This document shows positions 48,401 to 57,693 of a stretch of 64,000 nucleotides of DNA, piece by piece. The DNA comes from Pseudoxanthomonas suwonensis. Lineage in GTDB: Bacteria > Pseudomonadota > Gammaproteobacteria > Xanthomonadales > Xanthomonadaceae. Position numbers and translations under genes: made by a program. The notes under the pieces were generated by a model that was not told where the DNA came from, searched no databases, and saw only the letters and a program-made list of their open reading frames with translations. The stretch lies in assembly GCF_000972865.1 (NCBI RefSeq), contig NZ_CP011144.1:1922001-1986000 (forward strand), given 5' to 3'. The first letter of the stretch is position 1. Each line of letters opens with the position of its first letter.

Positions 48401-48797
48401 CCCGCACCTGCGCGAGCCGTTGCCGGTGGAACAGGCGCGGGATGCCCTGGGCCGGCTGTTGCAGCTGCGCGCGCAGGGCCTGCGCGAACCGCTGCCCTTC
48501 GCGCCGCGCAGCGCCTGGGAGTTCTTCAACGCTTCCGACTACGGGCGTGGTGCCGACGCGGCGGCCAAGCAATGGCATGGCAATGGCGGTCGCAGCTTCG
48601 CCGAAGGCCAGCAGGAAGCGCTCCGGCTTGCGTTCCGCGGCCGCGACCCCTTCGCCGACGATGCTTCGCTGCTGCGCTTCGCCGATGCGGCGATGGCCGT
48701 GTTCGCCGCGCTGCAGTCGGGCATGGTCCATGGAGGCGTCGATCCGGCCGCGCTCAGCGGCCTGGTGGCCGCATTCGACGCGGAGGACGGCGCATGA
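45426..48797 (+). CDS. recC: Exodeoxyribonuclease V gamma subunit RecC
   Basis: Chi-recognising, strand-splitting subunit of RecBCD. 1123 residues from the ATG at 45426 (MTLAASDFRLYHSNALEVLA), preceded by GGGCGGG. Family marks: FRLYHSNALEVLAGVLARVL, EIVLIPQVAMRRWLQATLA, REVAVLAPDIDPYLPYLDAV, LPFRAICVLGMNDGEFPR and RFLFLQLMAAAQDVFYVSW. The much longer upstream frame runs antisense to the Na/Pi transporter gene and is a shadow. First of the recC-recB-recD operon; ptrA is not inserted, unlike in Escherichia coli. Confidence 0.94.
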   Translation: MTLAASDFRLYHSNALEVLAGVLARVLREPAPGQPLLAPEIVLIPQVAMRRWLQATLAAEHGVAANIEFLTPGEFVGQVLAANPPAEAGAPSRDELDAATLHWHLYAALTDPALLATPALAAIAAHVGAADPLRAWALAGELAGVFEKYQAWRRDWLLRWEAGADPDDPQAILWRRVASGRPHRARRIQQYLERFGAHDGPLPVGLPPRLSAFAALNVSPDVLRVIATQARVGSLHFFVPSPVADYWGDLQRLRRGADVAGAEEHPLLQRWGAAGVDFMRMVGDYEVVHASADIQVHADPGEGGGALHGSLLRRLQSDLYHRRATPGWPLRPRLDRADPSLQLHACHTRLRELQVLHDQLRGLFDDPRFDPPLQPREVAVLAPDIDPYLPYLDAVFGRRGQDDAIPYALADASPLANEPLAEVFLRLLALPVSRFGLHEVLDLLATPALAEANGLDAPALERLQAWLAAAGARWGIDAAHRGRFDAPEDEAYTWAFALDRLLLGHASGSDAPIVLPGGQVLAPMPDLEGGALDALDTLIRLLRVLARHARVLGEAMPPAQWRERLLGLLEALLPRPPSNPATQRALDRLRSLVNDFAATAARAGYAATVPAEAVRAHFADVLGEADTRAPLLTGGVSIGRMVPMRLLPFRAICVLGMNDGEFPRRDPAAGLNRLTAELGSDRRRAGDRSTRDDDRFLFLQLMAAAQDVFYVSWLGADPRDGSEREPSVLVSELIDVARAQHADADAAADALVVRHPLQPFSPAAFGAGDEPRRFSYRHPWRQAAAQPAVRRVALPPWFEGEVLEPVDGEVELSIDALRRFLLHPANELMKRLGLQLPEVEEQEEDIEPLAGPASGLERARLQRAVFEALLRGEDEGATHAVLRARGLLPSGASGRRVLAAQRRELVGYAGAFAQWRGDARPQSLPMPDSLVVNGTRLHGRLEEVYPHGLARLRLGRLNGPSAIRHGLDWLLASAAGMSQPLVEFHDVDGKLGPHLREPLPVEQARDALGRLLQLRAQGLREPLPFAPRSAWEFFNASDYGRGADAAAKQWHGNGGRSFAEGQQEALRLAFRGRDPFADDASLLRFADAAMAVFAALQSGMVHGGVDPAALSGLVAAFDAEDGA

Positions 48798-51700
48798 GCG
48801 CGCGCGCTTCGGACCGGGGCGAAGACGCCTACCTGACCCTGCCGCTGACCGGCGTGCAGGCGATCGAAGCCTCGGCCGGCACCGGCAAGACCTTCACCCT
48901 GGCCACCCTGGTGGTGCGGCTGGTGCTGGAACGCGCGCTGCCGGTGGAGCGGATCCTCGCCGTCACCTTCACCGAAGCGGCCACCCAGGAGTTGCGGGCA
49001 CGGGTGCGCAAGCGCCTGCTCCTGGCCGCCGACCTGGCCAGCGGCCAGGCCGATGACGACGCTTCGCCGGAAGCGGCGCTTACCGCCGGACTGATCCAGG
49101 CCCATCTGGAGGCCAGCGGCGAATCGCGCGCGACGGTGGCCGGACACCTGCGCGAGGCCGCCGACGGCATCGACCAGGCCGCGGTGTTCACCATCCACGG
49201 CTTCTGCGCCCGGGTGCTGCGCGAGCACGCACTGGAAAGCGGTCAGGGCTTCCACGCGCCGGAGCTGCTGGGCAACGACATCCACCTGCGCGAGGCCATC
49301 GCCGCCGACCTGTGGCGCGCCCACGCGGTCGACGGCGACAGCGTCGACGACCTGGCCGCGCTGTGGCCGCAGGGTCCGCGGGCGCTGGCGCAGGACCTGC
49401 CGGCGCTGGTCCGCGAGCCGGTGCTGCGCCCGGAACCGGCGGACGCGTTGCCCGATCCCACGCCACTGCTGCACGCCGCCGCGCAGCGGCTGGTCGAGGC
49501 CGGCCGCACCCATGGAGAGACGTTCCGCGTCGCGCTGCTCGATGCGGTCGAGGGCAAGGTGCTGCATGGCGGCAGCTACAAGGCCGCCTGGATCGAGGAC
49601 CTGTTCGCCGCGCTGCGCCGCTGGTGCGAAGCCGGCGATGCGCAGGTGCCGTTCGAGCATCCCAAGCTGGCGCAGTTGCACCGGAAGACGCTGCAGGAAC
49701 GCACCAGCGTGAAGGCTGCCGGACGCACTCCCGACTCGCCCGTGTGCGCCGCGGTGGAGGACTACGCCACCGCGCTGGCCCAGCTGGGGGACTACCGCCA
49801 GGCACGGCAGGTGGCGCTGCTGCACCGCCTGCGTGGCGACGCCCGCCGCCGCCTGGCCCGGCTCAAGCAGCAGCTGCGGGTGCAAACCTACGACGACCTG
49901 ATCGACCGCGTCGCCGACGCGATGGATGGCGCGCAGGCCGGGGCCCTGGTCGCGCGCCTGCGTGAGCAGTACGCCATCGCCCTGGTGGACGAGTTCCAGG
50001 ACACCGACCCGCGCCAGTGGCGGATCTTCGACCGCGTGTTCGGCGCCGGCAGCGACGATCCGGCGCTGTTCGTGATCGGCGATCCCAAGCAGGCCATCTA
50101 CGGCTTCCGCGGCGGCGACGTGGAGACCTATCTGGCCGCGCGCGCCACCGCGTCCGAGGCTCCGCCGCTGGCGCACAACTTCCGCTCGCGCCCGGCGGTG
50201 CTCGGCGCGGTCGAGGCGCTGTACGTCCAGGCCGATGCCGCGCTCGCGGCGGCGGCAGCCTACGGGGCCGCCGAGGCCTCGGCCTTCCTCGATCCGCGGA
50301 TCCGCTTCCACCCGGTCCAGCCCGGCGGCAAGCGCACCGACGCCGACTACCTGCGCGACGGCACGCCCGCGCCCGCACTGGTGCTGTGGCAGGCGCCCGC
50401 GCCGGAACCCGGCGAGGACGGCAGGCGCAAACCCCACGACGCCCACAGCTCGCGTGAACTGGCCACCGCCGCCTGCGTGGCCGCCATCCACGCGGTGCTG
50501 GCGGACGCCCGCGCAGGCCGCGCCGCGATCGACGGCCGCCCGGTGCAGCCGGGCGACATCGCCGTGCTGGTGCGCAAGCACCACGAGGCCACGCGCATCC
50601 GTGAAGCGCTGGCCGCGGCCGGCATCCCGGCGGTGGCCGCCGGCAAGCAGAGCCTGTTCGCCACCGCCGAGGCGCATGAGCTGCATGCCCTGCTCCAGGC
50701 CCTGCTGCACGGAAGCGACGACGGCCGCCTGCGCGCCGCGCTGGCCACCGTGCTGGTGGGCGAGGACGCCCACCGCATCGCCGCGCTCGATGGCGAAGGC
50801 GCGACCCTGCGCCAGTGGCACATGACCGCGCTGGGCTGGCGCGAGCGCCTGCAGCAGGGCGGTCCGCTGGCCCTGGTCGGCGACCTGTGCGCGCAGCAGG
50901 CCACGCGCCTGCTCGGCCTGGTCGATGGCGAGCGCCGCCTGACCAACTACCTGCAGCTGGCCGAACAGCTGCAGGAGGCGCAGCGCGGCGCGCCGGGCCT
51001 GCATGCCCTGGGCGACTGGCTGGAGCGCTCCATCGCCGAGGCCAGCGCCGACGACGAGGCCCAGCTGCTGCGCCTGGAATCGGATGCGCGCCGGGTGCAG
51101 GTGGTGACCCTGCACAAGAGCAAGGGCCTGGAGTACCCGCTGGTGTTCCTGCCCTACGTGGGCATCGGCGGCAAGGCGCCGGAGCCGGGACGGCGAGTGG
51201 TCGTGCACGAGGGCGACCACCGCGTGCTGCAGTGGAAGCTGCAGGACGAAACCCGCTGGAAGGAAATCGCCGAGCGCTGGAAGACCGCCCAGCGCGCCGA
51301 GGACGCGCGCCTGCTCTACGTCGGCCTGACCCGCGCCCGCGACGCGCTGTGGCTGGCGACCGGCGAGTTCTACAACCACGCGCAGTCGCCGCTGTGGCCG
51401 ATGGTCAAGGACGCCACCGCGCTGGCGGCGCGCGCACCGCAGGCGATCGTCATCGATCGCGCCGCGCCACAGGACAACCTGCCGTGGCTGCCGCCGGAGG
51501 CCGAAGGCGAGGTGCCGCCTGCGCGCACCGGCACCCGTGCGCTGGCCAGCGACTGGTGGGTCTACAGCTTCACCCAGCTGGCCAATGCCGATGCCGGCGG
51601 CGACACCTCCAGCGCCGCCACCCAGCCGGCTGCGGGCGGGCGCGACGAACCGGCCGACGCCGGCGAGGCCGCACCGGCGGACGACGGTTTCGATCCACGC

Positions 51701-52450
51701 TTCGCCGGCTCGCGCTTCGGCGTGGTTCTGCACGAAGTATTCGAGAACGCCGACTTCGCGGCCTGGCGCCACTGGCGCTCCGGCGACGATCCACCCGCAG
51801 GCGAGCACGGCAGGATCATCGAGGCGCTGGGCCATGGCGGCTACGCGGCCGCCGACCTCGACGACGGCATCGCCCTGCTCACCGCCCTGGCCGGCCGCAC
51901 CCTGACCGTGCCGCTGCCCGAAGGCACGCGCCTGGCCGACCTGCCCGACCAGCAGCGCCGCGCGGAAATCGAATTCCAGTTCGCGCTGGCGCCGACCCGG
52001 GTCGACCAGCTGCTGGCGCTGCTGCACCGCCACGGTGTGCTGCGCACGCGCCAGGGCTTCGGCGGCCGCCGCCGGCTGGAAGGGCTGATGACCGGCCTGA
52101 TCGACCTGACCTACCTGCACGACGGCCGCTGGTACGTGCTCGACTACAAGTCCAACCGCCTGCCCGGCTACGGGCCGGCGCAGCTGGCCGAGGCCATGGA
52201 CCACAGCGAGTACCCGCTGCAGGCGCTGATCTACACCGTGGCCCTGCACCGCTGGCTGCGCTTCCGCCTGGGCGACCGCTACGACTACGCGCGCGACTTC
52301 GGCGGCGTGCGCTACCTGTTCTGCCGCGGCGTCGATCCCGGCGCCGCCGAGGCGCCCGGCGTGCAGGCCTGGACCTTCGCCCCCGCGCTGGTGCACGCGG
52401 TCGACGCGCTGTTCGCCGGCCAGGCGCAGTCCGCCGGGGAGGCCGCATGA
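48794..52450 (+). CDS. recB: Exodeoxyribonuclease V beta subunit RecB
   Basis: 3'-5' helicase and nuclease subunit. 1218 residues from the ATG at 48794, overlapping the recC stop (ATGA). UvrD-like helicase motifs: ASAGTGKTFTLA (26-37), ALVDEFQDTDPRQW, IGDPKQAIYGFRGGD, VVTLHKSKGLEYPLVFLPY and LLYVGLTRARDAL. The C-terminal nuclease domain keeps the catalytic DYKSN (about residue 1116) within WYVLDYKSNRLPGY. Complete and apparently active. Confidence 0.96.
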   Translation: MSARASDRGEDAYLTLPLTGVQAIEASAGTGKTFTLATLVVRLVLERALPVERILAVTFTEAATQELRARVRKRLLLAADLASGQADDDASPEAALTAGLIQAHLEASGESRATVAGHLREAADGIDQAAVFTIHGFCARVLREHALESGQGFHAPELLGNDIHLREAIAADLWRAHAVDGDSVDDLAALWPQGPRALAQDLPALVREPVLRPEPADALPDPTPLLHAAAQRLVEAGRTHGETFRVALLDAVEGKVLHGGSYKAAWIEDLFAALRRWCEAGDAQVPFEHPKLAQLHRKTLQERTSVKAAGRTPDSPVCAAVEDYATALAQLGDYRQARQVALLHRLRGDARRRLARLKQQLRVQTYDDLIDRVADAMDGAQAGALVARLREQYAIALVDEFQDTDPRQWRIFDRVFGAGSDDPALFVIGDPKQAIYGFRGGDVETYLAARATASEAPPLAHNFRSRPAVLGAVEALYVQADAALAAAAAYGAAEASAFLDPRIRFHPVQPGGKRTDADYLRDGTPAPALVLWQAPAPEPGEDGRRKPHDAHSSRELATAACVAAIHAVLADARAGRAAIDGRPVQPGDIAVLVRKHHEATRIREALAAAGIPAVAAGKQSLFATAEAHELHALLQALLHGSDDGRLRAALATVLVGEDAHRIAALDGEGATLRQWHMTALGWRERLQQGGPLALVGDLCAQQATRLLGLVDGERRLTNYLQLAEQLQEAQRGAPGLHALGDWLERSIAEASADDEAQLLRLESDARRVQVVTLHKSKGLEYPLVFLPYVGIGGKAPEPGRRVVVHEGDHRVLQWKLQDETRWKEIAERWKTAQRAEDARLLYVGLTRARDALWLATGEFYNHAQSPLWPMVKDATALAARAPQAIVIDRAAPQDNLPWLPPEAEGEVPPARTGTRALASDWWVYSFTQLANADAGGDTSSAATQPAAGGRDEPADAGEAAPADDGFDPRFAGSRFGVVLHEVFENADFAAWRHWRSGDDPPAGEHGRIIEALGHGGYAAADLDDGIALLTALAGRTLTVPLPEGTRLADLPDQQRRAEIEFQFALAPTRVDQLLALLHRHGVLRTRQGFGGRRRLEGLMTGLIDLTYLHDGRWYVLDYKSNRLPGYGPAQLAEAMDHSEYPLQALIYTVALHRWLRFRLGDRYDYARDFGGVRYLFCRGVDPGAAEAPGVQAWTFAPALVHAVDALFAGQAQSAGEAA

Positions 52451-54327
52451 GCCTGCTCGAAAGCCTGCGCCGCGACGGCCGCCTGCGCACCCTGGACCAC
52501 GCCCTGGCGCTGAGCCTGCGCCGGCTCGATCCGGACACCTCCGACGCAGTGGCCGCCGCCGCCGCGCTGGCCTCGCTGGCGGTGTCGGCCGGCCACGCCG
52601 GTTTCCGCCTGGACCAGCCGCAGGCGCTGCTGGAACCCACGCCGGATTGGCCCGCGGCCGCCGACTGGCAGCGGGCCCTGGAAGCCTCGCGCTGGGTGGC
52701 CTGTCCGCCGGCCGGCGATGTCGAGGCCCCGGCCGATGCGCCGCTGGTGCTCGAGCACGGCCTGCTCTACCTGCGCCGCTACCGCGAGTACGAACGGCGC
52801 CTGGCCGCCGGCCTGCACCGGCTCGGCCGCCACCCCGCCGACAGCGAAGGCCTCGAGGCGTTGGCGCCGCTGTTCGCGCGGCTGTTCCCGCAGGCGGCCG
52901 GCGGCGGTGACCGCCAGGCCCGCGCCGCCGCCGTCGCCCTGCTGCATCGCCTGCTGCTGGTCACCGGCGGCCCCGGCACCGGCAAGACCACCACAATCGC
53001 CCGCCTGCTGGTGCTGCTGTCCGCACGCGCCGCTGTTGCCGGACAGCCGGCACCGCGCATCGCCCTGGCCGCGCCCACCGGCCGCGCCGCCGAGCGCATG
53101 GCCGAAAGCCTGCGCAAGGCCGCGCAACTGCTCGCCGCCGAAGGCATCGAGGCATCGCTGCTGGCGCCGCTGGGCAGCGCCGGCAGCACCCTGCACCGCC
53201 TGCTCGGCACGCGCCCGGATTCGCCCGATTTCCGCCACCACGCCGACAACCCGCTGGCGGTGGACATCGTGGTGGTGGACGAAGCCTCGATGATCGACCT
53301 GCCGCTGATGGCCAAGCTGGTCGAAGCCGTGCCCGACGGCGCGCGGCTCATCCTGCTCGGCGACCCTGACCAGCTGCCCTCGGTGGAAGCCGGCGACGTG
53401 CTCAGCGGCATCCTCGCCGCCGCCGGCGACGGCCTGCGGCTGGCGGCCGACGATGCGCGCGCGCTGCGCCCGCTGCTCGGGGAAGTGGATGCGGCCGCGA
53501 CCGATGCCACGCCGGCCACCGTGTCCTTCCCCGCCCGACACGTCCACCTGGTCCGCGGCTGGCGCCAGTCCGCCGCGCTGGACCTCGCGCCGCTGGCCGC
53601 GGCCGTGCGCGACGGCGCCAGCGGCGAAGCGCTGGCGTTGCTGCGCGGCAACCGGCTCGACGGCGTGCACTACCACCCCGAACTCGCCGACCCGCTGCAG
53701 GACGCCATCCAGCGGGAACGCTTCCTCGCCCACTGGACCGCGCTGGCCGCGGCGCCAACCCCGGCCGCGGCTCTGGCCCAGGTCGGCGCGTTGCGCATCC
53801 TCACGGCGGTGCGCGACGGCCCGCAGGGCGCGCGCAGCCTCAACGCGCGGATCGAGGCGCTGCTCACCGGACGCCTCGCCGCCGTCCCGGGCCGCGCCCG
53901 CGACGCACGTGCGCCGGATGCCTTCTTCCACGGCCGCCTGCTGCTGGTCACCGAGAACAGCTATCGCCACCGCCTGTTCAACGGCGACATCGGCATCTGC
54001 CTGCACGACGACGACGGCCAGCTGATGGCCTGGTTCCCCGGCGACGATCCCGCGCAGCCGCGCGCGTTCCATCCCGCCGCCCTGCCCGCGCACGAAAGCG
54101 CCTTCGCCATGACCGTGCACAAGGCCCAGGGCTCGGAGTTCGACGAGGTCTGGCTGCTGCTGCCGGCCCATCCCAGCCGCGTGCTCTCGCGCGAGCTGGT
54201 CTACACCGGCATCACCCGTGCCCGCCGCGCGCTGCACCTGGCCGGCAGCGCCGCGGTCCTCGAGGCCGCGCTGGCGCGGCATGCGAGCCGGGTGTCCGGG
54301 CTGGGCTGGCGGCTGGCGAGGAAGTAG
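52447..54327 (+). CDS. recD: Exodeoxyribonuclease V alpha subunit RecD
   Basis: 5'-3' helicase subunit. 626 residues from the ATG at 52447, overlapping the recB stop (ATGA). SF1B motifs: GGPGTGKT (174-181), AAPTGRAAERM, VVVDEASMIDLPLMAKL, LLGDPDQLPSVEAGDVL, and late MTVHKAQGSEFDEVWLLLP and ELVYTGITRARRAL. The three subunits are therefore complete and translationally coupled. Confidence 0.95.
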   Translation: MSLLESLRRDGRLRTLDHALALSLRRLDPDTSDAVAAAAALASLAVSAGHAGFRLDQPQALLEPTPDWPAAADWQRALEASRWVACPPAGDVEAPADAPLVLEHGLLYLRRYREYERRLAAGLHRLGRHPADSEGLEALAPLFARLFPQAAGGGDRQARAAAVALLHRLLLVTGGPGTGKTTTIARLLVLLSARAAVAGQPAPRIALAAPTGRAAERMAESLRKAAQLLAAEGIEASLLAPLGSAGSTLHRLLGTRPDSPDFRHHADNPLAVDIVVVDEASMIDLPLMAKLVEAVPDGARLILLGDPDQLPSVEAGDVLSGILAAAGDGLRLAADDARALRPLLGEVDAAATDATPATVSFPARHVHLVRGWRQSAALDLAPLAAAVRDGASGEALALLRGNRLDGVHYHPELADPLQDAIQRERFLAHWTALAAAPTPAAALAQVGALRILTAVRDGPQGARSLNARIEALLTGRLAAVPGRARDARAPDAFFHGRLLLVTENSYRHRLFNGDIGICLHDDDGQLMAWFPGDDPAQPRAFHPAALPAHESAFAMTVHKAQGSEFDEVWLLLPAHPSRVLSRELVYTGITRARRALHLAGSAAVLEAALARHASRVSGLGWRLARK

Positions 54328-54548
54328 GCACCGGCCGTTCCCTGCCAAGCAGGAATGCCGCCCGCCTGTCCAGCGGGCAAGAAGTGACCGCTTTCACAAT
54401 TCACGACTTCGCGCTATGTTCCGCCTCCGGGGGAACACGGGATGCAGACGCGCACGGCGTCCGTCCCCGCGCACGCCGCACGCCGTCGTCCGTTCCGCCA
54501 GCCGACCCTTCTGCGTCATGACGGGGATGTACGTCCGGAGGAACTGCC

Positions 54549-54653
54549 ATGCGTTACCTGCTGTGCCTGCTGGGATTGCACCACTACCGCAAGCCGACCC
54601 GCGACGGCGGCACGCGCTGCAAGTGCGGCCGCGTGCAGTACCGGATCAGCTGA
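54549..54653 (+). CDS. 34-residue Cys-containing small protein
   Basis: MRYLLCLLGLHHYRKPTRDG then GTRCKCGRVQYRIS. A strong ribosome site, GGAGGA at 54537-54542, lies 6 bases before the ATG, which is the main support. The LCLLGLHHY...CKCG pattern (Cys, two His, CxC) resembles half of a zinc ribbon; very short Cys-rich proteins of this look occur in pseudomonads and xanthomonads. Function unknown. It is alone between recD and the DUF1905 gene. Confidence 0.65.
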   Translation: MRYLLCLLGLHHYRKPTRDGGTRCKCGRVQYRIS

Positions 54654-54710
54654 CCTGCTCGACGCCGGCGCGGACGGACGTCGCTCGCGTCCCATCCCCG
54701 TTGCCGATGC

Positions 54711-54716
54711 TATCGT
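54711..54716 (+). promoter_or_regulatory. Leaderless-type -10 (TATCGT) for the DUF1905 gene
   Basis: TATCGT ends 7 bp before the ATG at 54724; no Shine-Dalgarno is seen. Confidence 0.4.
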
Positions 54717-54723
54717 TCCCGCC

Positions 54724-55278
54724 ATGGCCGGGACCAAGACCATTGCAACGATCCGGTTCGAGGCGACGCTGTCGCGCCCCGCGCAGCCCAAGGGCGCGGC
54801 GTGGACGTTCCTGGTGCTGCCCGAGGCCGCCAGCGCCAGGCTGCCCACGCGCAGCCAGGTGGCGGTGGAGGGCACGCTCGACGGACAGCCGTTCCAGGCC
54901 ACGCTGGAACCGGACGGCCAGGGCAGCCACTGGCTGAAGGTGGAGAGGAAACTGCGCGAGGCCGCCGGCGCCGAGGCCGGCGACGCGGTGGCGCTGGAGA
55001 TCGCGCCGTCGGCGAAGCAACCCGAACCGAAGCTGCCGCCCGACCTGCGCCAGGCATTGGCCGACCATCCCCAGGCCCGGGCGACGTGGGACGACATCAC
55101 CCCGGTGGCGCGGCGCGACTGGATCCAGTGGGTCACGTCGGGCAAGAAGGCCGAGACGCGCGCCAAGCGCATCGCCACCGCCTGCGACATGCTGGCCTCG
55201 GGCAAGCGCCGCGCCTGCTGCTTCGACCGTTCCGGGATATACAGCAAGGCATTCAGCGCGCCGCGGGCGGCGGATTAG
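54724..55278 (+). CDS. DUF1905 + OmdA (YdeI/OmpD-associated) domain protein
   Basis: 184 residues from the ATG at 54724. The N-terminal half is a DUF1905 beta-barrel (IRFEATLSRPAQPKGAAWTF, RSQVAVEGTLDGQPFQATLE). The C-terminal half is the OmdA/YdeI domain (PPDLRQALADHPQARATWDD, ITPVARRDWIQWVTSGKKAE, TRAKRIATACDMLASGKRR). Proteins with this pairing are widespread and of unknown role; cytoplasmic. Confidence 0.85.
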   Translation: MAGTKTIATIRFEATLSRPAQPKGAAWTFLVLPEAASARLPTRSQVAVEGTLDGQPFQATLEPDGQGSHWLKVERKLREAAGAEAGDAVALEIAPSAKQPEPKLPPDLRQALADHPQARATWDDITPVARRDWIQWVTSGKKAETRAKRIATACDMLASGKRRACCFDRSGIYSKAFSAPRAAD

Positions 55279-55331
55279 CCCCGGCGTAGAGCCACGGGAG
55301 TAGGATCGGCGCCACACAGGGGAGAAGGCGC

Positions 55332-56072
55332 ATGCGCACAATAAAGCGATGGTCGGCCATGGGCGGACTGGTGGCGGTGTTGTGCGTCGCGGGGGCGCAG
55401 GCCAGCAACATCAACGACATCAACAACGGGATGCCGAACCGCATCTCGATGAACGTCACTACGGCCAAGCAGACCCAGGGCGCGACCTTCGGCGAGAAGG
55501 TCGATGCCGGGCTGCATGCCGCCGGCGGCAAGGGCGTGGCGCCGCAGCCGCTGCTGGTCGAGTGCGGAAGCATCGCTTGCGTGATCGTGTTTCCCGACGG
55601 CAACGGCTATCGCGCGGACCTGCAGGCGCTGGCGCTGGCACCCCTCGAGCCGGCGCAGGGCGAGGCCGTGCGCCGGCAGCCACAGGCGGCATCGCTGGTG
55701 GGTTCGGTCATGCCGGGTGCCGGCGTCGTCTCGGCGGCGGTGTCGTCGGTCGGAGCACTGGCCGGCGGCGGCAGCGGTGGCGCCGCCGCCGCGTCCTATG
55801 CACGCAATGCCACCGTTGCGGCCGCTGCCGTGCCGCCGGACGCAGGCGGCGAGCCGGGCGAGGTCGACCTGTCGCAACCCCTGGCCGACGGTGACTACCA
55901 ACTGGTCGTGGTGGCACAGAAGCCCACGGCGGGCCTCAAGGACACATTGAAGACCCAGGTGCGTACCGCGGCACCGCAGCAGGTCCGCATCGCGATCGGT
56001 TTCAGCGTGGAAGACGGGGTGCTCAAGACCCGGCACGACACCGCCAAGAACTCGATCGGCAACATCCGCTGA
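55332..56072 (+). CDS. Secreted protein, unknown function
   Basis: 246 residues with a GGAGAAGG ribosome site. The signal peptide (WSAMGGLVAVLCVAGAQA) is followed by a polar region with ISMNVTTAKQTQGATFGEKV, a Cys pair (LLVECGSIACVIV) and a Gly/Ala-rich hydrophobic middle (about 120-160). The C-terminal beta-rich region is DGDYQLVVVAQKPTAG, then VRIAIGFSVEDGVLKTRHDT. I do not recognise the family; a periplasmic or surface role is likely. Confidence 0.7.
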   Translation: MRTIKRWSAMGGLVAVLCVAGAQASNINDINNGMPNRISMNVTTAKQTQGATFGEKVDAGLHAAGGKGVAPQPLLVECGSIACVIVFPDGNGYRADLQALALAPLEPAQGEAVRRQPQAASLVGSVMPGAGVVSAAVSSVGALAGGGSGGAAAASYARNATVAAAAVPPDAGGEPGEVDLSQPLADGDYQLVVVAQKPTAGLKDTLKTQVRTAAPQQVRIAIGFSVEDGVLKTRHDTAKNSIGNIR

Positions 56073-56137
56073 GGATCGCCGCAGGGCCGCACGTGCCTAC
56101 CGGCCGTGCGCTGCCTGCCTGATGGCGGCCCAGGCGT

Positions 56138-57184
56138 TCAAACCTCGCCCTTCTGCGACAGCAGCACCGCGATCGGCCGGCTGCCCTGGAACTCGGCCAG
56201 CACCATCACGATGCTGGCGGTGACCGGTACCGCCAGGAACGCGCCGGGCACGCCCCACAGCGCCGTCCACACCGTCAGGCAGACCAGGATCACGAACGGG
56301 CTGAGGTTGAGCGAGTTGCCCATCAGGTACGGATCGAGCAGGTTGCCGTTGAGGAACTGGACCACCGACAGCGCGCCGGCGAGCACCAGGGTGGTCTTGA
56401 GGTCGCCGAACTGCAGCAGCGCGAACACCACCGGCAGCAGCACGCCCAGCACCGAGCCGATGTAGGGCACGTAGTTGAGCAGGCCGATCAGCAGCGCCCA
56501 GAACGGCGCCAGCTCCACGCCCATCGCGGCCAGCACGATCCAGCTGGCGAAGCCCAGCAGCACGCTCAGCAGGGTCTTGAGCGCCAGGTAGGTGCCGATC
56601 CGGCCGTTGATGTCGGCGACGATGCGGCGGATCCGCGCGCCCTGCTCGGGGTCGCGGGTCAGGCCATCGACCTTGGCGTCGAAGTGGCGACGCTCGACCA
56701 TCAGGAACACCACGTACAGGCCGACCACGCTCAGGCCGGTCAGCAGCGAGGTCACCGACAGCAGCATCGAGCCGACCAGCCTCTGCGGGTTGACGTGCTC
56801 GAGCACGGCGTGGCGGATGGTGTCCCAGCTCGGCTCCGATTCGACGCCGAAGAAACTGGCGCCGCGCTGCACCAGCGCGACCAGCTGCGACTGGTAGTGC
56901 GGGGCCTGGGCGACCAGCTGGTCGACGCTGTCCATCGTCAGCCAGCCCAGCAGCAGCAGCGCGCCGAGCATGACCAGCGCCGACAGGCCGTAGTGGAGCT
57001 GCATCGGCAGCGCCGGGCCGATCACCGGCAGCCGCGCAAGCAGCCGCGCCGAACCGAGGATGACGTACATGACCATGACGCTGAAGACGATCGGCACCAG
57101 GATGTCGCGGCCGATGTACAGCACCCAGCCCAGCAACACCGCTAACGCGGTGCCGTACACGAGCGCCCGGAATCTGTCGTTCAT
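56138..57184 (-). CDS. AI-2E/PerM family permease
   Basis: 348 residues from the ATG at 57184 (MNDRFRALVYGTALAVLLGW). About eight membrane helices, with the PerM pattern ILVPIVFSVMVMYVILGSAR and, near the C-terminus, GVELAPFWALLIGLLNYVPYIGSVLGVLLPV (LNYVPYIG hallmark). The soluble segment lies around 120-200. The family includes TqsA (autoinducer-2 export) and sodium/proton antiporters, so the substrate is open. Earlier in-frame codons upstream are not supported. Confidence 0.87.
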   Translation of the reverse strand: MNDRFRALVYGTALAVLLGWVLYIGRDILVPIVFSVMVMYVILGSARLLARLPVIGPALPMQLHYGLSALVMLGALLLLGWLTMDSVDQLVAQAPHYQSQLVALVQRGASFFGVESEPSWDTIRHAVLEHVNPQRLVGSMLLSVTSLLTGLSVVGLYVVFLMVERRHFDAKVDGLTRDPEQGARIRRIVADINGRIGTYLALKTLLSVLLGFASWIVLAAMGVELAPFWALLIGLLNYVPYIGSVLGVLLPVVFALLQFGDLKTTLVLAGALSVVQFLNGNLLDPYLMGNSLNLSPFVILVCLTVWTALWGVPGAFLAVPVTASIVMVLAEFQGSRPIAVLLSQKGEV

Positions 57185-57441
57185 TCGGATGCCAGCCCCT
57201 GCGTCTGCGATGGAGGCCGCGCGTGGCGGGCGATGGTTCCCCGGGCCCGCCAGGCGCCGCGGGGCCATTGTGTTGCATTCGCGGCGGCGCGTGCATCCCG
57301 CGCGATCCCGTCGCCGTATTCCGGGCCCTGTCGGCCGATCCTGGGATCCGTCGGATTCCGGTTGTCCTGCCTGTCGATACGCCGCAACCTTCATGGCGCC
57401 GGGTCCGTCACCCGCGATCACCGACCACCGGGAGCCTGCCC

Positions 57442-57666
57442 ATGAAGACCCTCATCGCCCTGCTGGCCTGGTGCCTGCTGCTGGTGCTGTGCTGGCCGCT
57501 CGCGCTGCTGGCGCTGGTGCTGTGGCCGCTGGTGTGGCTGCTGTCGCTGCCGTTCCGGCTGGTCGGGATCACCTTCATGGCGCTGTTCGCGTTCCTGGCC
57601 GCGCTGTTGATGCTGCCCGCGCGCCTGCTCGGCTGGCGTCCGCGCCCGGCGGGTGCGACGACCTGA
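57442..57666 (+). CDS. Small very hydrophobic membrane protein
   Basis: 74 residues with a GGGAG site 7-8 bases before the ATG. Two hydrophobic helices (MKTLIALLAWCLLLVLCWPL and LLSLPFRLVGITFMALFAFL) and a basic tail (RLLGWRPRPAGATT). Small conserved proteins of this composition occur in xanthomonads; the function is unknown. Confidence 0.65.
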   Translation: MKTLIALLAWCLLLVLCWPLALLALVLWPLVWLLSLPFRLVGITFMALFAFLAALLMLPARLLGWRPRPAGATT

Positions 57667-57693
57667 AAGCGTCGCGTCGCGCCCGGCCGATGC

